In this document: one piece after another, positions 24,911 through 37,717 of the stretch
Numbering within the stretch: the first letter of the stretch is position 1
Layout: the number at the start of each line of letters is the position of its first letter
Source of the DNA: Cymodocea nodosa
Lineage: Eukaryota > Streptophyta > Magnoliopsida > Alismatales > Cymodoceaceae
Assembly: GCA_036874045.1 (NCBI GenBank)
Contig: JAZBRI010000011.1
Location: 5,146,001 to 5,210,000, forward strand
DNA length: 64,000 nt
Direction of reading: 5' to 3'
Notes under the pieces: model-generated
The model's database searches: none
What the model was told of the DNA's origin: nothing
Seen by the model: only the letters and a program-made list of their open reading frames with translations
Made by a program: the position numbers and the translations under genes

Positions 24911-26020
24911 CTCAAACTCATCTGCCATGAAGCACACATGAGCAACATCTTCTAACTCTTGTTCTTCTTTTGAATGTGAAGATTTTGATGATAATTCTTT
25001 AGATTCAGACTCTTCTGATGTGTCATCTCAAGTGACCTTCAAAGCCTTTTTCTTATAAAACTTTTTTTGAGATTTCTACGCCATCTTCTTCTAATTCGTC
25101 CTACTTTACTTTTCATTTTTCCTTATAGGACAATCTAGAGAAAGATGTCTAGGTTTCTTGCAGTTGTAACATACATACTTTTTAGATGAAGAATTCTTTT
25201 CATTCAGTGACTTTGACATTGAGGGTTTGTCATTTTTGTTCCTTTGTTGTTCCCTAGCTTTCCATGCTTTCTTGAATTTCCTAGTTAGCAAAATCAAATC
25301 CTCGTTAGAATTAGTAGATATTTTAGAATTTGAATTAATGTCGAAGGCTATTTCTTTCTTCATTTTTAGTTTGTTGTGATTCAGTGAATCATTTAATTGA
25401 ACTTCATAAGTAGTTAAATTTCCTATAAGCTCATTTATAGTATAAATATTCAAGTCTCATGATTCTTTAATTGATGCCACTTTCTGAGACCACTTGGAAC
25501 TTAGGGATCTCAGAATTTTTCTCACTAAATCCTTCTACTCAAAGTTCTTTCCTAAGCATTTTAAAGAGTTTATTATATCTAGGAATTTGGAGAACATCTC
25601 AGAAATACTTTCGTCTTCATGCATCTTAAAGATTTCATACTTGTGAATTAACATATTAATCTTAGTCTCTTTAACTTGAGAAGTACCATCATATGAAACT
25701 TCTAATGCATGCCACACCTCATAAGCAAATTTATATACCGACACTTTACTGAACTATTCATAACTCAATGCACAAAATAAGATATTTAAGCCCTTAGCAT
25801 TCAGAGTTTCATTTCCTTTTTCAGTAATTGTCCAAGTATTATAAGAAGTAGTTAACAGAGTATATGGTTTAGAGATTATGAACCACAATTTGTGATCTAT
25901 ACTTTGAAGAAAGACTGTCATCCTATATTTCCAATATTCAAATTGTATTTCATCAAATAAAGGAGGAAGGTTAAGATTTTGGCCTTCATATAAAGAAAAA
26001 TTACCATTTCCAGTAGCCAT
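24911..26020 (-). pseudogene. Element F gag, with in-frame stops
   Basis: The start at 26020 (MATGNGNFSLYEGQNL) is identical to that of G. It covers the capsid-like region, a Lys-rich stretch and the knuckle CYNCKKPRHLSLDC. In the knuckle the usual glycine before His is arginine, while the metal ligands are kept. It ends at FMADEFE before the predicted donor. Stops lie near 25745, 25535 and 25454, and there are others after the knuckle. Confidence 0.87.
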
Positions 26021-26205
26021 CTTACATTAGATTTTTTAACTTATTTGATTTTAAACAGTTTAAAACTTTTAGAACAGCTTGAGCCTAAAATCAAGAAAGT
26101 TAAATGTATGCTCAGATATTAACTTCTGTTTAAAAACAAAAAAGGTAGAATAAGTAATGATATTAATTAAGTTGGTATCGATTTTATATCAAAGATTATT
26201 AACTT

Positions 26206-26217
26206 GCTCTGATACCA
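26206..26217 (-). other. Element F primer-binding site
   Basis: The minus strand reads TGGTATCAGAGC, complementary to the 3' end of initiator-Met tRNA, two bases from the LTR. Confidence 0.93.
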
Positions 26218-26219
26218 CT

Positions 26220-26997
26220 TGTAGGATCGAATGGCTACACAAGAGGGGGGTAAATTGTGTTTTTCAACATTTTTGATTATAATTGAAACTTTAAAAATAA
26301 AATCAAGTCGAGACACTATTTTATCAAATCATTTTATTCAAGATTTCAATTACAATATACAATTCAATTCTCCTCTGAAATTATAGATGCAATTATATAA
26401 CAATACCATGTTTCATCTAACCAATTTCATAACTACAAATAGAGAAAACTAATTTACGGAATTTAAAACATTTCTCACTGTTCGAGATTTTCCTTCTTCT
26501 TCTTCTTCTTCTTCTTTTTCTTCTACAATTCTTTAGTGACAAATATCTGACTTTCTTTGCTTCACCGAATTTGCTTTCTTCTAATACTTTAGATCTTCAG
26601 TGACATAAATTTGACTTTTTTTACTTCACTGAATTTTCTTTCACCTGAGAGCTTTTCCTTGAAGAGGTGTTCTTGATCCCTGAAAAGATATTTCTTTTGG
26701 TATGCAGGGATAATTGATCGACAAGAATTCTATGCCTTTTATACTATATATTTACTTCATGCATATCTTCCACGTTTAATCAATATCAGTTTTCCACTCT
26801 TTACATCTTTTGTTTTTCCTTCATCGAAATACACACGTTCTAACCTACATTTTCTTTTCGAATTTTCTTTAATCATCAATCTTGGATCTCTAAAAAATGT
26901 CCTACAAAATAAACTTTATTGTCTAAAATTTTTCATCAAATGTAATAAGAAGTCGTTGTGTTAATGTTAACTAAACGACTAACACACGTATATTTAT
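26220..26997 (-). repeat. Element F 5' LTR, part (778 bp, cut by H)
   Basis: It starts at TGTAGGATCGAATGG, as in the I LTR, and aligns with I 58446-59260. It has a TTC microsatellite-like stretch near 26491-26522 and a minus-strand TATAAAAG box at 26736-26743. The alignment is broken at 26997 (GTATATTTAT), where the H LTR begins with TGTTAGG. The missing U3 half is not in the window. Confidence 0.9.
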
Positions 26998-27346
26998 TGT
27001 TAGGAATTTTGTTTTGATGATATATGCTTTATTAAAGTTTTTAAATAAGTCTAAATAATATTCTCTAAGTATATTTCTCTAAGTATAATAGTTAACAGAT
27101 TATCGGAAAGTTTCATTTTTAGGTCGGATAAGTTAAAGTTTTTCGAAGAGTTAGATTTTCGAGAGTTAAACTTTCAGATAGTTAACGTTTTGTTTTTGTC
27201 GAATAGTTTATGTTAAAAACTTGTATAGTTAAGTTATCTACACGTGTGTTTCTAATGTTTTAAGTTATCACATGTTTTCCATGTGCGTTCGGTAATGAAA
27301 ATCGAATAGTTAGATAACTGTTCGAGTTTTTATATGCATGGATAGA
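26998..27346 (+). repeat. Element H 5' LTR, first part (before C insertion)
   Basis: It begins TGTTAGGAATTTTG, the start of the C-family LTR in plus orientation. It runs to GCATGGATAGA, where C interrupts. The continuation is at 38957 after the repeated ATAGA. The LTR rejoined across C is about 1206 bp, matching the C LTRs. It contains CGGATAAGTTA, ACGTGT and TAGTTAGATAACTGTTCGA modules. Confidence 0.93.
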
Positions 27347-28532
27347 TGTAGGATCGATCGTATCACAAGAGGGGGGGTGAATTGTGTCTTTAGCAATTAA
27401 ATATTAGCGGATAAAACAAGAGCACAAAACACTCGTAAATGAAATTCTATTCTTTTATTTCAAGATAGAATTTACAATATCTTTTCAACTCAATTCCCTT
27501 CTTGACGGTTTTGATACAGTAATGTTCGATATACAATTCAAATAGGAAAACAAAGCTCTTATTCAAAACTAATTTTGAATTGTATATAACCTGATCTTTA
27601 TGCACACAGCTTCTTTCTTTCTCTTTGCTCAGCTTCTATATCTCTTCTTCTCCAATTGTCGAATTTCCAGACTTCTTATGTTTGCAGCTCATTTTCTAAA
27701 ATTGCTTGGAATTTCGAACTTCTTCTGATGTTGGAGAATTTTTCAAAATATGAATATTCAAATTTAACTTTTCAGTTAGGGATCCGAATTGAATATTCAG
27801 ACTTGATTTTTGAGATTGGGATCCTCTGTTGTAATGTAGCTCGTACTCTCTATTAGTAGTCGAACTCTGTTGTCTTTCACCTTCAGCATGTTCATCCACT
27901 TGATCCACAATCCATAATCCATAATCCACGTACTAATTTTCTCTTTAATCCAAATTACTTTCTATTTTAATTTCCACTTTCTCCACTAACATTTTGAATT
28001 TTCACGATCTCCACTTTGTAGATTCACCGAAACTTTTTCTTCCTAGAGTCTTGTAGAATATCTTCTAAGTCTTCGATTTAGTCGAACATTTATCCTTTAA
28101 GTCCTGTAAAAACTCAAACACTTATCCTTTAACTCTTCAAGTTTTTGCATCTGCAAAACACGTGACTAAACAAAGAAACTTATCTGTTCGTTAGTCTTTT
28201 TATAAAACTAGAACAGTTATCTATCCATGCGTATAAAAACTCAAACAGTTATCTAACTATTCGATTTTTCATTACCAAATGCTCATGGAAAACACGTGAC
28301 AACTTAAAATATTAAAAACACATGTGTAGATAACCTTAACTATCCGTAATGAAAGTTTAACTATCCGAAACGTTAACTATCCGAAAGTTTAACTATTGCA
28401 AATCTAACTCTTTGAAAATCTTTAATTTATTCGACATAAAAATGAGTATAAAGAAATATACTTAGAGAATATTATGTAGACTTATTTAAATACGTTAATA
28501 AAGCATATATCATCAAAATTAAATACCTAACA
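27347..28532 (-). repeat. Element C 3' LTR (1186 bp)
   Basis: It starts TGTAGGATCG and ends AAATACCTAACA, directly followed by the PPT. It holds facing modules such as TTAACTATCCGAAAG and a TTTATAAAAAGAC box candidate (minus) near 28195-28205. A 77-codon leader ORF candidate lies on the sense strand at 27929-27696; see the equivalent in H. Confidence 0.94.
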
Positions 28533-28858
28533 ATCTCCCCCTTTTTGATGATGTCAAAACCTAATAAGTCACATAATTTATATCTCCCCCTTTTTGGCAT
28601 TATAAAAAAGTAAACAAACTATTTTCTCCCCCTTTAGGAAGTTAAGCAAGTTAAATATAAGGAAGGAAATATTACTAAGTATATATTAATCAAAAAGATA
28701 GTTTCAAACATACATAGGATTTATGGATTAAGCATAAACTGTTTAATATCATAAACTATGAAAAATAATCACGTAACATTAAAATCAGTAAACAGTTTAC
28801 ATAATAGTTTTGGTTACAAATTACAAAAAATAAATCATGTAATATATAATTTGTAAAA
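28533..28858 (-). other. Element C 3' spacer with three polypurine tracts
   Basis: Minus-strand purine tracts of the form AAAAAGGGGGAGA lie at about 28533-28546, 28573-28586 and 28625-28636. The first abuts the LTR and should be the functional primer site. The rest is AT-rich and non-coding. Confidence 0.85.
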
Positions 28859-31441
28859 TCACAAGCCTCTTTGTCTTCGAAAAATTCCAATCAGAGTATC
28901 TAAAATTTTCTTTGCAATTTCTATACTAACTCTATTTATCTAATCAAGTAATGCTTGATCTAAATCATTTTGAGAAACATGTGATGGTTGCTATAAAAAT
29001 TCAGTGTGTATGTCTGTATCTATACCTATATGTATTTCTATATGTATACCTTGTTGTATATCTGTATGTTGCTGTGTTTCTGTAAATTATGTGGATTGTT
29101 GCTGTTGTGGCTGTGACTGTGTTTGCCGATCCTATTGTTGTTGTTGTCTGAGGACAGATGTATCTACTTCCTGGTATTTTTGGAGTTCCTTCGTAGAGAA
29201 AGATCTTGACTTTAATCTTTTCTATGGCCAAGGTGTAATATATGTTTGACTTGCCACAATTCTCAAAATCGTATCACCATAAAATAATTTACTCTACAAA
29301 TGTAAGATATGAGAAACAAAAATATCATACCAGTTCACCTATATATGGTTTATTAATGCGTATGTAGCATAAAGACAACATCTGCCAACTTCTGCCTCAT
29401 GACCAAACCTCTAAAACAATGTAGCATGCAATATTTTTGCAATAAAACGTGCTTGGCCATTTAAGTCATTTAGTAATCTTAATGGTTTGTTGGTAGTTGG
29501 ATCTTTGGCTAAACTTGTAATATCCCATCCCAATCGATAAACCTGTTTTCTTTCTGATAATTTAACTCCTCCATTTTTCAAACCAAGTACCTGATGAAGT
29601 AAATCTGGAGTTAAATATATGTCATTGTCTTGTATATTAAAAACAGGAATACCTTCTTCCATTGTTAAGTTTGAGTAAAAACAATTGATAAGTTCGGGTA
29701 TAGGAAGATGGTCTGGCTATTGTGGAAGTAGAGTCAACAAGCCTTGAAATTCAAATAGTTCTTGTATGTGTGCCATCCCTTCAAACTTAACTGGTCATGA
29801 ATATAAAACTGTAAAAGTTTTATATGTCTGAAATTTGTCATAATAGGAATTATTTCTGAACCATAATAGTGTATTTTCATCTAAACTCTGTTCAATATTA
29901 GGTATTTTCCTGTCATGATGTTTTGATCTGGGACTTGTTTCAATATTATCAACAATATCTATATTTTAAGATCTTTCAAAACTAGTGGAATTGCCATCAA
30001 AATTAGTATAAATGTCTGAAATATCTGTTATTGTTGTATCAATAATCTATTGAATTTCTTCTATTTGTTCTTTTGGAAACATTTCAGTAACAACAATCTT
30101 TGTAACAATCTGTATATCAGCAACATGTATATCTATATTTAATCTATTTAACTGTCTCTATATGAAAGAATGTTCTATATCTGTTTGTAGAATAGAATCA
30201 TCTTGTATTTTTGAATTTTGTATATGTGAGACATTGGTAGTATCATATTCTATTTGTAACTATATATGTTGTTGATTATATACATTTATCAACAAGTATA
30301 CTATATACTATAACAGACATAACCATATATATAAAGTGTAGTATAAGCAACTGTACCAAAATTCAAAAGTCTTTGTTCGAGATACAGTAAGAGGAAGAAT
30401 ATCTGTACATTCCTCTTCAGATGAAATATCTTCAAAATTCATAGACTCAGTGTCTATGTTATCAAAAATATCATCAAATTGGATATCATCTGTATATGTA
30501 TCATCAAAATTTCCTACATTCTCTATTTCCATAGGAAAAGAATGTGTGCTTGCATCATTGTGTGAAAAACTGTCTATTGTATTAAAAGATACATTATGCA
30601 CTAATGTGACACAATACCTTAGAGTATATGCTTGTAAGCCAATATTTGTCACATCTACTGGGATTCCTAACAAAAATGTCTATCCTGCTTCTGCAATAGA
30701 GAATAGTTTTCCATTTTTCACTGATTCTTCTTTTTGCTGTAATATTCCTTGTACACCTGTAGTTAGTCCAAAATATTCAATTATCCTTTTCTTTTTCCGA
30801 CTATATGTCTGTAGTGTTTCAGGTTGTTCAAGAGGTTCTAAAATTGTCTTAATTTCTCCTATTAAAGGCACTTGGGGTCTTGATGGTCCTTCACCATGAT
30901 GCCTAGGTGGTAATAATGGAATATAGAGTTTTAAGCTCTCCACCTCTACCATTTTGAGTTGATAAACACTTTGTCCTTCACTCAAAAGGCCCATTTTGCT
31001 AATGGTAGTTTTCTGTTCGTCTATATACTATTTAATATCATCTAAAACAGTTGGCGGAAAATAATGTTGGGAATACAAGGATTGTAATTCCCTGTTTGCA
31101 TTTTCGATCATTGGTCCCCACTTCTTTCCATAATAGGTGATAGACTATACCGATGTCTCTAGTACATGTCTAGAACTTACAACTGCAAGGTTAGGTTGTA
31201 AATTTCTTTTCCATAAATGCAATGCGAAAAGTTCAATTTGTTTTAGTCTAAATTGTGTTTCAACATAATTTCGAATAAATTTCCAACAGAAATGTTTCTC
31301 ATCTTGAACAGCTTTTCTTACTTCGTGTAGTACTTCATTTGAAAAAGTGTACCTAGAGTAAATGTCGTTGATTTCACTTTGTATTTTCTGAATTTCCAAC
31401 TCTCTTTTCTGCACTTTGGTCATTCTACCACGTCCTGACAT
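28859..31441 (-). pseudogene. Element C ORF3 (861 codons, one frame, many stops)
   Basis: It starts MSGRGRMTKVQKRELEIQK, basic like ORF3 of G. One frame is kept to TGA at 28859-28861 despite many stops. The central part is acidic and Thr/Ser-rich. The C-terminal domain (about 29250-29850) matches G ORF3 closely: ELFEFQGL, an FYSNL-like stretch, HQVLGLKNGGVKL, LNGQARFIAKILHATLF, and CLYATYALIN further on. A Gln/Thr-rich tail (about 29000-29150) and a short amphipathic end finishing in FRRQRGL follow. No signal peptide or membrane segment is visible, so calling it an envelope would rest on position alone. The motif pattern recalls the plant-transposon-protein domain seen in other plant LTR-element ORFs. 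Function unknown. Confidence 0.75.
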
Positions 31442-33447
31442 TGTCGATTAATCTTTGCTTTGCATTGTAGAACTTAGTGGAAGTAAAGATTGTGAAGCTA
31501 GGGTTGTACCAAGGTAGAAACATGAAAGGTTGTTAGTAAAACATTTATAACTCTTCGAGTTTATAAATGGATAAACGGATTCAATCATTGAAATCATAAA
31601 TATAAGATCCGTTACCCATAAATAACTCGAGTGCTTGCAATAACTGTACAAGTTTTACAACCAACAATTGCAGAATACTTAGCGTAACTGTTCATATAAA
31701 GAAAATAACTTCAAGCTAAGTGAAAAGTGAGAAAACTCGAAGACTTATAATAACTGTTCGAGTTTCTCGAAGGAATAGGTGTGAAAAGTCGAAGAGTTAA
31801 ACATAATTGTTCAAGTTTCAACTAAGACATCATAAAGCAGTGAAATTCAACACGTGCACAATTTGAACTTAAGGTGTTCAGAAAGTTTCAGAGACTTATA
31901 AACCTAACTATCCGATGCTAAGGTGCATTTCAGAGAGTTACAGATAACCTTCTGAAAGATAACTTAAGTCAATCTTCTAGATCACGACACATGTACTTAA
32001 GTAGTTTTATAATAAAGAGATGTTTCAAATAGTTACAAATCTAACTTTTCGATGCCTAGACGCATTTCGGAGAGTTACAGATAACTTACCGAAAATCCAC
32101 TTAAGTCATGCATTATGGTTTCGACACGTGTACTTCAGGAAATAATAAAATAGTCTATTGAATGTTTTAAAACACAACTGTTCGATACTTGCAATATAAC
32201 TTGCCGAAACAATAGAGAATTCAGATATTTAAGAATTAAAAAACCTATAAGTCATCGACAGTTCAGAAATGTACTTGATTAAAGTGTATTTCTTGAAATT
32301 TATGTAGATTCTTTCATGAAAACATATAATAGTTCATAAGAGATGAATTATTATATGAGAAATTGCTCCCCCTACATAAATGTAGTATAAAGAATCTATG
32401 GCGTACTTAATATGGGTTGCCAAGCCCTAAGTAGATTTGGCTTTAAAAGGTCAAATAGCTTACTTAAAGAGGATGTTAAGCCTTAAATAGATTTGAGTCT
32501 CTCCTTTTTTTTTAATTTAATTTGAATTAAATACATAAATAAGTAGTAGAGTTAACAATTTAAACTTTCTAGCTTTTATCTTATTCAGTTTACAAAAGAT
32601 AATTCATAAAGATATACCTTCAGAAACTTAAAAGGAATTCAATAATGAGTACACAAACTTAAGACAATAAATATCATACATTATGTGTAAAGAGTAGATA
32701 ATAACAAAAAATAACAAGGATTATATGTACAGATTATGGTAGGATTGTTATAACACCTTGAAAGATAAATTAAGCTTGAGTACATCGCTCCTTTTTTTTT
32801 TATATATATTTTATGTATTACCTCCCACAATATCATCTTTTTACGTGATCACAATCCTTTGCTTAGGGGAAAGATAACCAGTTACTCAATGACAAGTGAG
32901 AACTGGTAATATATATATATATATTTTTAAATATAATCTAAATTACTTGCAAAATGAGTTTTATGTCAGCACATCCCAAACCAGTTGGTTTAAGTGACTA
33001 GGGTTTAAGATCCCCCAACGGACTTAATTACTCAAGTAATTACAGACAAAAACAAACAAAAAATAAAATAAGATAGTAAATTAAATTAGAGGCAACCGCA
33101 AGACCTAATTTTTCTAACAGAATGTTAATGACTTTCCTTTAATAAAAAGTACATACTTCTATGTATTTTCCTGTTAAAATCTCTATAATAGCATATACAT
33201 AAGTAAGAAAAATATAGTTGGCACTCAAACTGAATCAATTTAACTATCCTTAAGTAATCTTTTCTGAATTTTTCTTAAATAAATTGACTTCAATAAAAAT
33301 CAAAATTTCATAAATTCTTAACTACCAGAAAACTGTAATTCGAAAATAGATATTTTGTTTTGTTTTGTTTTTTATCTTTTTTAACGATAAAGACATTAAA
33401 TTCTAAAACTACCTTATAACAAACCAAAATACAATGAACATGACCAT
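31442..33447 (-). other. Element C spacer between pol and ORF3
   Basis: This 2-kb non-coding stretch is alignable with B 10528-12445. It includes an internal PPT-like GTAGGGGGAGC (minus, 32365-32375) and, at 31780-32180, CACGTG and CGGAGAGTTA/TAACTATCCG modules like those of LTR U3 regions. It may hold the ORF3 promoter, but no clear TATA box was found. Confidence 0.7.
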
Positions 33448-36400
33448 TTAAATATCAGATAACCTACAGATACCAAGTTCTAACCGTAATTTTGAGAAAG
33501 TATTTTCATCTAAGGGTTTTGTAAATAGATCTGCTAATTGTTCTGTGGTAGGAACAAAATTTAATACTATTTTTCCTTTTATAACATTATCCCTTAGAAA
33601 ATGATGTCGAACTTCTATATGTTTTGCTAGTGAATGTAACACAGGATTTTTAGATAAACTTATTGCAGAACTACTATCACAAAAAATCTTAATTGGTTCA
33701 TAGTCTAAATTAAAATCTTTTAAGGTTGGTCTGATCCACAGGATTTGAGCATAGTAAAGTGCAGCAGCTATATATTCGGCTTCAGTTGTAGATAATGCTA
33801 CACAATTTTACTTTTTACTGAACCATGACACTAAAGAATTACTTAACAATTGACAAGTGCCACTGATGCTTTTTCTTTTAGACTTACATCCTATGAAATC
33901 CGCATCACTATAACCTACTAAGTTTAAAGAATTGTGTTTAAAGTAAAACAATTCTAAATTGATGGTTCCTAATAGACATTTAAAAATTTGTTTAACAGCA
34001 AGTAGGTGTGATTCCTTAGGATTAGATTGATATCTAGCATAAGTACACACACTAAACATAATATCTGGTCAGCTAGTTGTTAAATAGAGTAATGAACCAA
34101 TCATACTTCTATATTATTTTACATCTATAGTTTTTCCAAAGTCATCTTTATCCAACTTGATGATAGTACTCATTGGTGTATTCTTTGTTTTAGTGTTGTC
34201 TAAACCAAACCTCTATAATAAATCTTGAGTATATTTTTCTTGTGAAATAAAGTACCCTGATCTAATTGCTTAATTTGTAAGCCTAGGAAAAATGATAGTT
34301 CACCCATCATACTCATTTCAAATTGATTAGTCATGTCTTTCGAAAAGGACTGAACTAATTTATCATTTGTTGCTCCAAATATGATGTCATCTACATAGAT
34401 TTGAACTACTAATATATCTTTTTCGAACTTCTTGATAAAAAGAGTGTGATCTGCCTTTCCCATAGAATACACTTTTTCCATAAGAAATTTAGATAATCTT
34501 TCATACCAAGACCTAGGAGCTTGTTTAAGGCCATATAGTGCCTTCTTAAGCTTATAAACATATTCAAGATGTTTTGTATCTTCAAAACCTAGAGGTTGTT
34601 TTACATACACTTCTTCTTTTATATATCCATTTAAAAAAGCAGTCTTAACATCTATTTGATATAATTTGAAATTCATATAACAAGCATAAGCTAACAAAAT
34701 TCGTATTGATTCTAGTCTAGCAACAGGAGAAATTGTTTCATCATAGTCAATTCCTTCCTCTTGCTTGTAACCTTGAGCAACTAATCTAGCTTTATTTTTA
34801 ACTATATGTCCATCTTGATCTACTTTGTTTCTAAATACCCACCTTGTTCTTATTATGGACTGATTTTCAAGTGGTGAAACTAGATCCCATACCTCATTTC
34901 TTATAAATTGATTTAGCTCATCTTGCATAGCTAAATACCAAAATTCATCTTCTAAGGCATCTTCAATTTTCTTAGGTTCTAGCAAAGAAACAAATGAATA
35001 AGCACCACAGATGTTGACTACTGATGACCGAGTCCTAACTCCTTGATTAGGATCGCTTATTATCTAATCAATAGGATGAGATGAAGCATAACGCCAATTT
35101 CTATGTTGTTCCACATTTTCTATAGGTATGACATTATTTTCTTCTAAATTTTCATCATTCAAACTTATATTTCTTATTCCATTAGATAATCTATCAATTT
35201 CTCTGTCAACATCATTTGGTACTATTTCTAGGAGAATTTCTAAATCAAAGTTTTCAACATGTCCTAAATCCAAATGAGAATTTTCATGAAATTTCACATA
35301 CAAGGTTTCCTCAATGGTTTTTGTTGATTTATTATAAACTCTATATGTTTTACTTCTAATGGAATAATCAACAAAAATACCTTCATCTGATTTGACTTTA
35401 AATTTGTCTCTTCATTCTTTAGTGTTTAAAATAAAACACTTACAGTAGAAGGGTTTTAAATAACTTATTTTGGAAATCCTGTTATACCATATCTCATAAG
35501 GTGTTTTATCTAAAATTGGTCTTAGATGTACTTTATTTATAGCATAGCATGCTGTATGAACTACTTCTACCCAAAGAAATAGGGGTAACTTATTCTCATT
35601 TAACATGGTTCTGGACATTTCCTGAAGTGATTTGTTTTTACGTTCTACTATCCCATTTTGAGAAGGAGCTCTTGGAAATGAGTACCTATGATCTATGCCT
35701 AATTCTTCACAAAAGGTATCCATTTGATCATTATCAAATTCTGTACCATGATCACTACTAAGTTTTTGAATTTTAACATTTTGCTCATTCTGAACTTTAT
35801 TACAGAATATCTTAAATATTTCAAAAACTTCAATTTTATTAGCTAGAAAATAGACCCAAGTGAATCTAGAATAGTCATCAACTAGTACAAAAGCATAATG
35901 TTTGCCTCCTAGACTGGTTGTTCTAGTAGGTCCAAATAAATCCATATGCACTAGTTCTAATACTCTTTTGCTTGTTATTTCATTTAAGCTTTTAAAGGAT
36001 GTTTTATGTAATTTACCTAGTTGACATGCATCACACATAAACTCTTTCGACTACTTAATACTAGGTAAACCTCTAACTAGATTCTTTTTAGACAGCTTTT
36101 CTAATAATTTTAAGTTTGAGTGTCCTAACCTTCTATGCCATAAAATGACTTCATCCGATTTTGCAATTAAGCAAGCATTGTCTTTAATAATATCAGAAGG
36201 CAAATTTAGAATACAAACAGATCCTTTATTGTATGTAGTGAATAAAATTTCGTTTGTAGACATGTCCATAATTTTGTAGGAATCTTTTTCAAAAATTACT
36301 CTGTAAATCTTCATTAAAACAAGAACACTCAATAAATTAAAACCTAAGTTTTCCACTAATAAGACATCATTTATAAAGCATTTCTTACTTACCTGAACCT

Positions 36401-36544
36401 TGCCAGACCTAAGGATATTTGTTTTGCTTTTATTTCAAAGGTAACTTGTCTGTTCTTGGTCTTTGTTATTTCTGTAAGTAATTGTATATCTCCAGTCATG
36501 TGGTTGGATGCTCCACTGTCCATTATCTATTTTGATTTGTGTAC
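33448..36544 (-). pseudogene. Element C pol (protease, integrase, RT, RNase H)
   Basis: Protease begins immediately after gag: HKSK, a TAG in place of the Trp codon seen in H, then IMDSGASNHMTGD. The integrase zinc finger (LWHRRLGHSN ... CDACQLGKLH), core (VLVDDYSRFTW, SDHGTEFDND, a glutamate in NGIVE), RT with [11 protein letters not shown] near 34380, and RNase H to TAA at 33448 are all recognisable. Frameshifts lie near 36050-36350 and between 34200 and 34060. The 261-codon RT stretch at 34985-34200 is the longest intact piece. Confidence 0.9.
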
Positions 36545-37617
36545 CTCATTGGATTTTGCCATAAAGCATACATTTGCCAGATTTTCTTCTGAATCTAATG
36601 TTGATGAGGATTCGTTGTCTGATGTTGAATCCTTTGTTTCTTCACTTTGTGAAGCTGAAGAGTCATCCCATGTCACTTTAAGCGCCATTCTCTATTTGAA
36701 TTTCTTATTTCTGAAATTCCTCCTTGAATTCTTCTTATCTTTGTTGAGAGGACAATCAGTTTGAAAGTGACTTGACCTGTTGCACTTGTAGTATATACTT
36801 TTATCTTTCGTGAATGACTTCTTCTCCATATCTCCAAATGTCTTTGCTAACCTGAAGTTCTTGGGTTTCTTCAACAGATTTCTAAATTTTCTAGTCAACA
36901 ATAGTAAATCATCGTTAGAATCACTAGTGACTTTTGAGACTTTATCAACCTCAAAAGCCAGATCCCTTCTAGGATTTTCCCTTTTGGATCTAAATGTTGT
37001 ACTTCATAGGTTGTCAAATTTCCTATGAGATTATCGAGAGTATATGTATTTAAGTCTTTGAACTCTTTAATAGATGTTGTCTTTTGAGCCCAAATTTTAG
37101 TTAAAGATCTAAGGATCTTTCTTACGAAGTCTTTTTCCTGGAATTTCTTGCCTAAATATTTTAATGAATTTACAATCTCAAGAAAATGGGAAAACATGTT
37201 AGAGATACATTCATTTTCGTGCATTTTAAAAAGCTCATATTTATGTACTAACATATTGATCTTAGATTCCTTGACCTAATTAGTACCTTTGTTGGAAACT
37301 TCTAATGCATGCCATATCTCATATGCAGTTTGATATGCAGAAACTTTATTAAATTGATCATGAGATAAAGCACAAAACAATATGTTTAAACCTTTAGCAT
37401 TCAATGTCATTTGCTCCTTTTCATCAAAATTTCAAGTATCATTGGGAGTCATAACTAACACTATAGGATTGCTAATTATATACCATAATTTGAAATCAAT
37501 TGACTGAAAGAATACTTTCATCCTATATTTCCAGTAGCCATAATTGCTACCTTCGAACATAGGAGGATGATTAGTGGTCTGTCCTTCAGTCATAACTAAG
37601 ATTTCAGAATTATCCAT
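36545..37617 (-). pseudogene. Element C gag, joined directly to pol
   Basis: The start at 37617 (MDNSEILVMTEGQ) matches H. It includes PPMFEGSNYGYWKYRM and a degraded knuckle, YYKCNRSSHFQTDC, with the first Cys changed to Tyr. ANVCFMAKSNE follows, then pol at once. H has 984 nt between the same points. A TAG at 37278-37280 is shared with H at 55027-55029. A frameshift lies near 36900. Confidence 0.87.
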
Positions 37618-37703
37618 TTTAAACAGATGATCCGAAGTAAATGATAGGAAAAACCGATTCCTAAATAGAGAAATCAAGGCTTTTAATTATGATAATAATG
37701 AAA

Positions 37704-37715
37704 GCTCTGATACCT
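37704..37715 (-). other. Element C primer-binding site
   Basis: The minus strand reads AGGTATCAGAGC, one base from the initiator-Met tRNA complement. It is two bases from the 5' LTR. Confidence 0.9.
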
Positions 37716-37717
37716 GT

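Larger units (their letters stand above)
21362..26997 (-). mobile_element. Element F: Copia element of the G/I family, internally deleted
   Basis: It has a 5' LTR part (26220-26997), PBS, gag, predicted intron and the start of pol on the minus strand, all closely matching G. RT is cut at about 21996 and joined to spacer-like sequence, so most of RT, RNase H and ORF3 are absent. The LTR is cut at 26997 by element H, and its remainder should lie beyond the window. The left border is approximate. Confidence 0.85.

Noticed and set aside
27656..27856. Antisense ORFs in the C/H LTRs (also 39312-39509 and 40818-41015)
   Set aside because: They lie opposite the sense leader ORF in a stop-poor stretch. 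Neither strand has proven coding signal, and the sense one at least lies in the transcribed direction.
29004..29249. 81-codon plus-strand ORF rich in Cys, Ser and Ile
   Set aside because: It is the antisense of the Gln/Thr-rich tail of element C ORF3; the composition follows from the repeat.
28859..31441. ORF3 as a retroviral-type envelope gene
   Set aside because: No signal peptide, hydrophobic transmembrane segment or Cys-rich ectodomain is visible in C, G or I; only the position resembles env.
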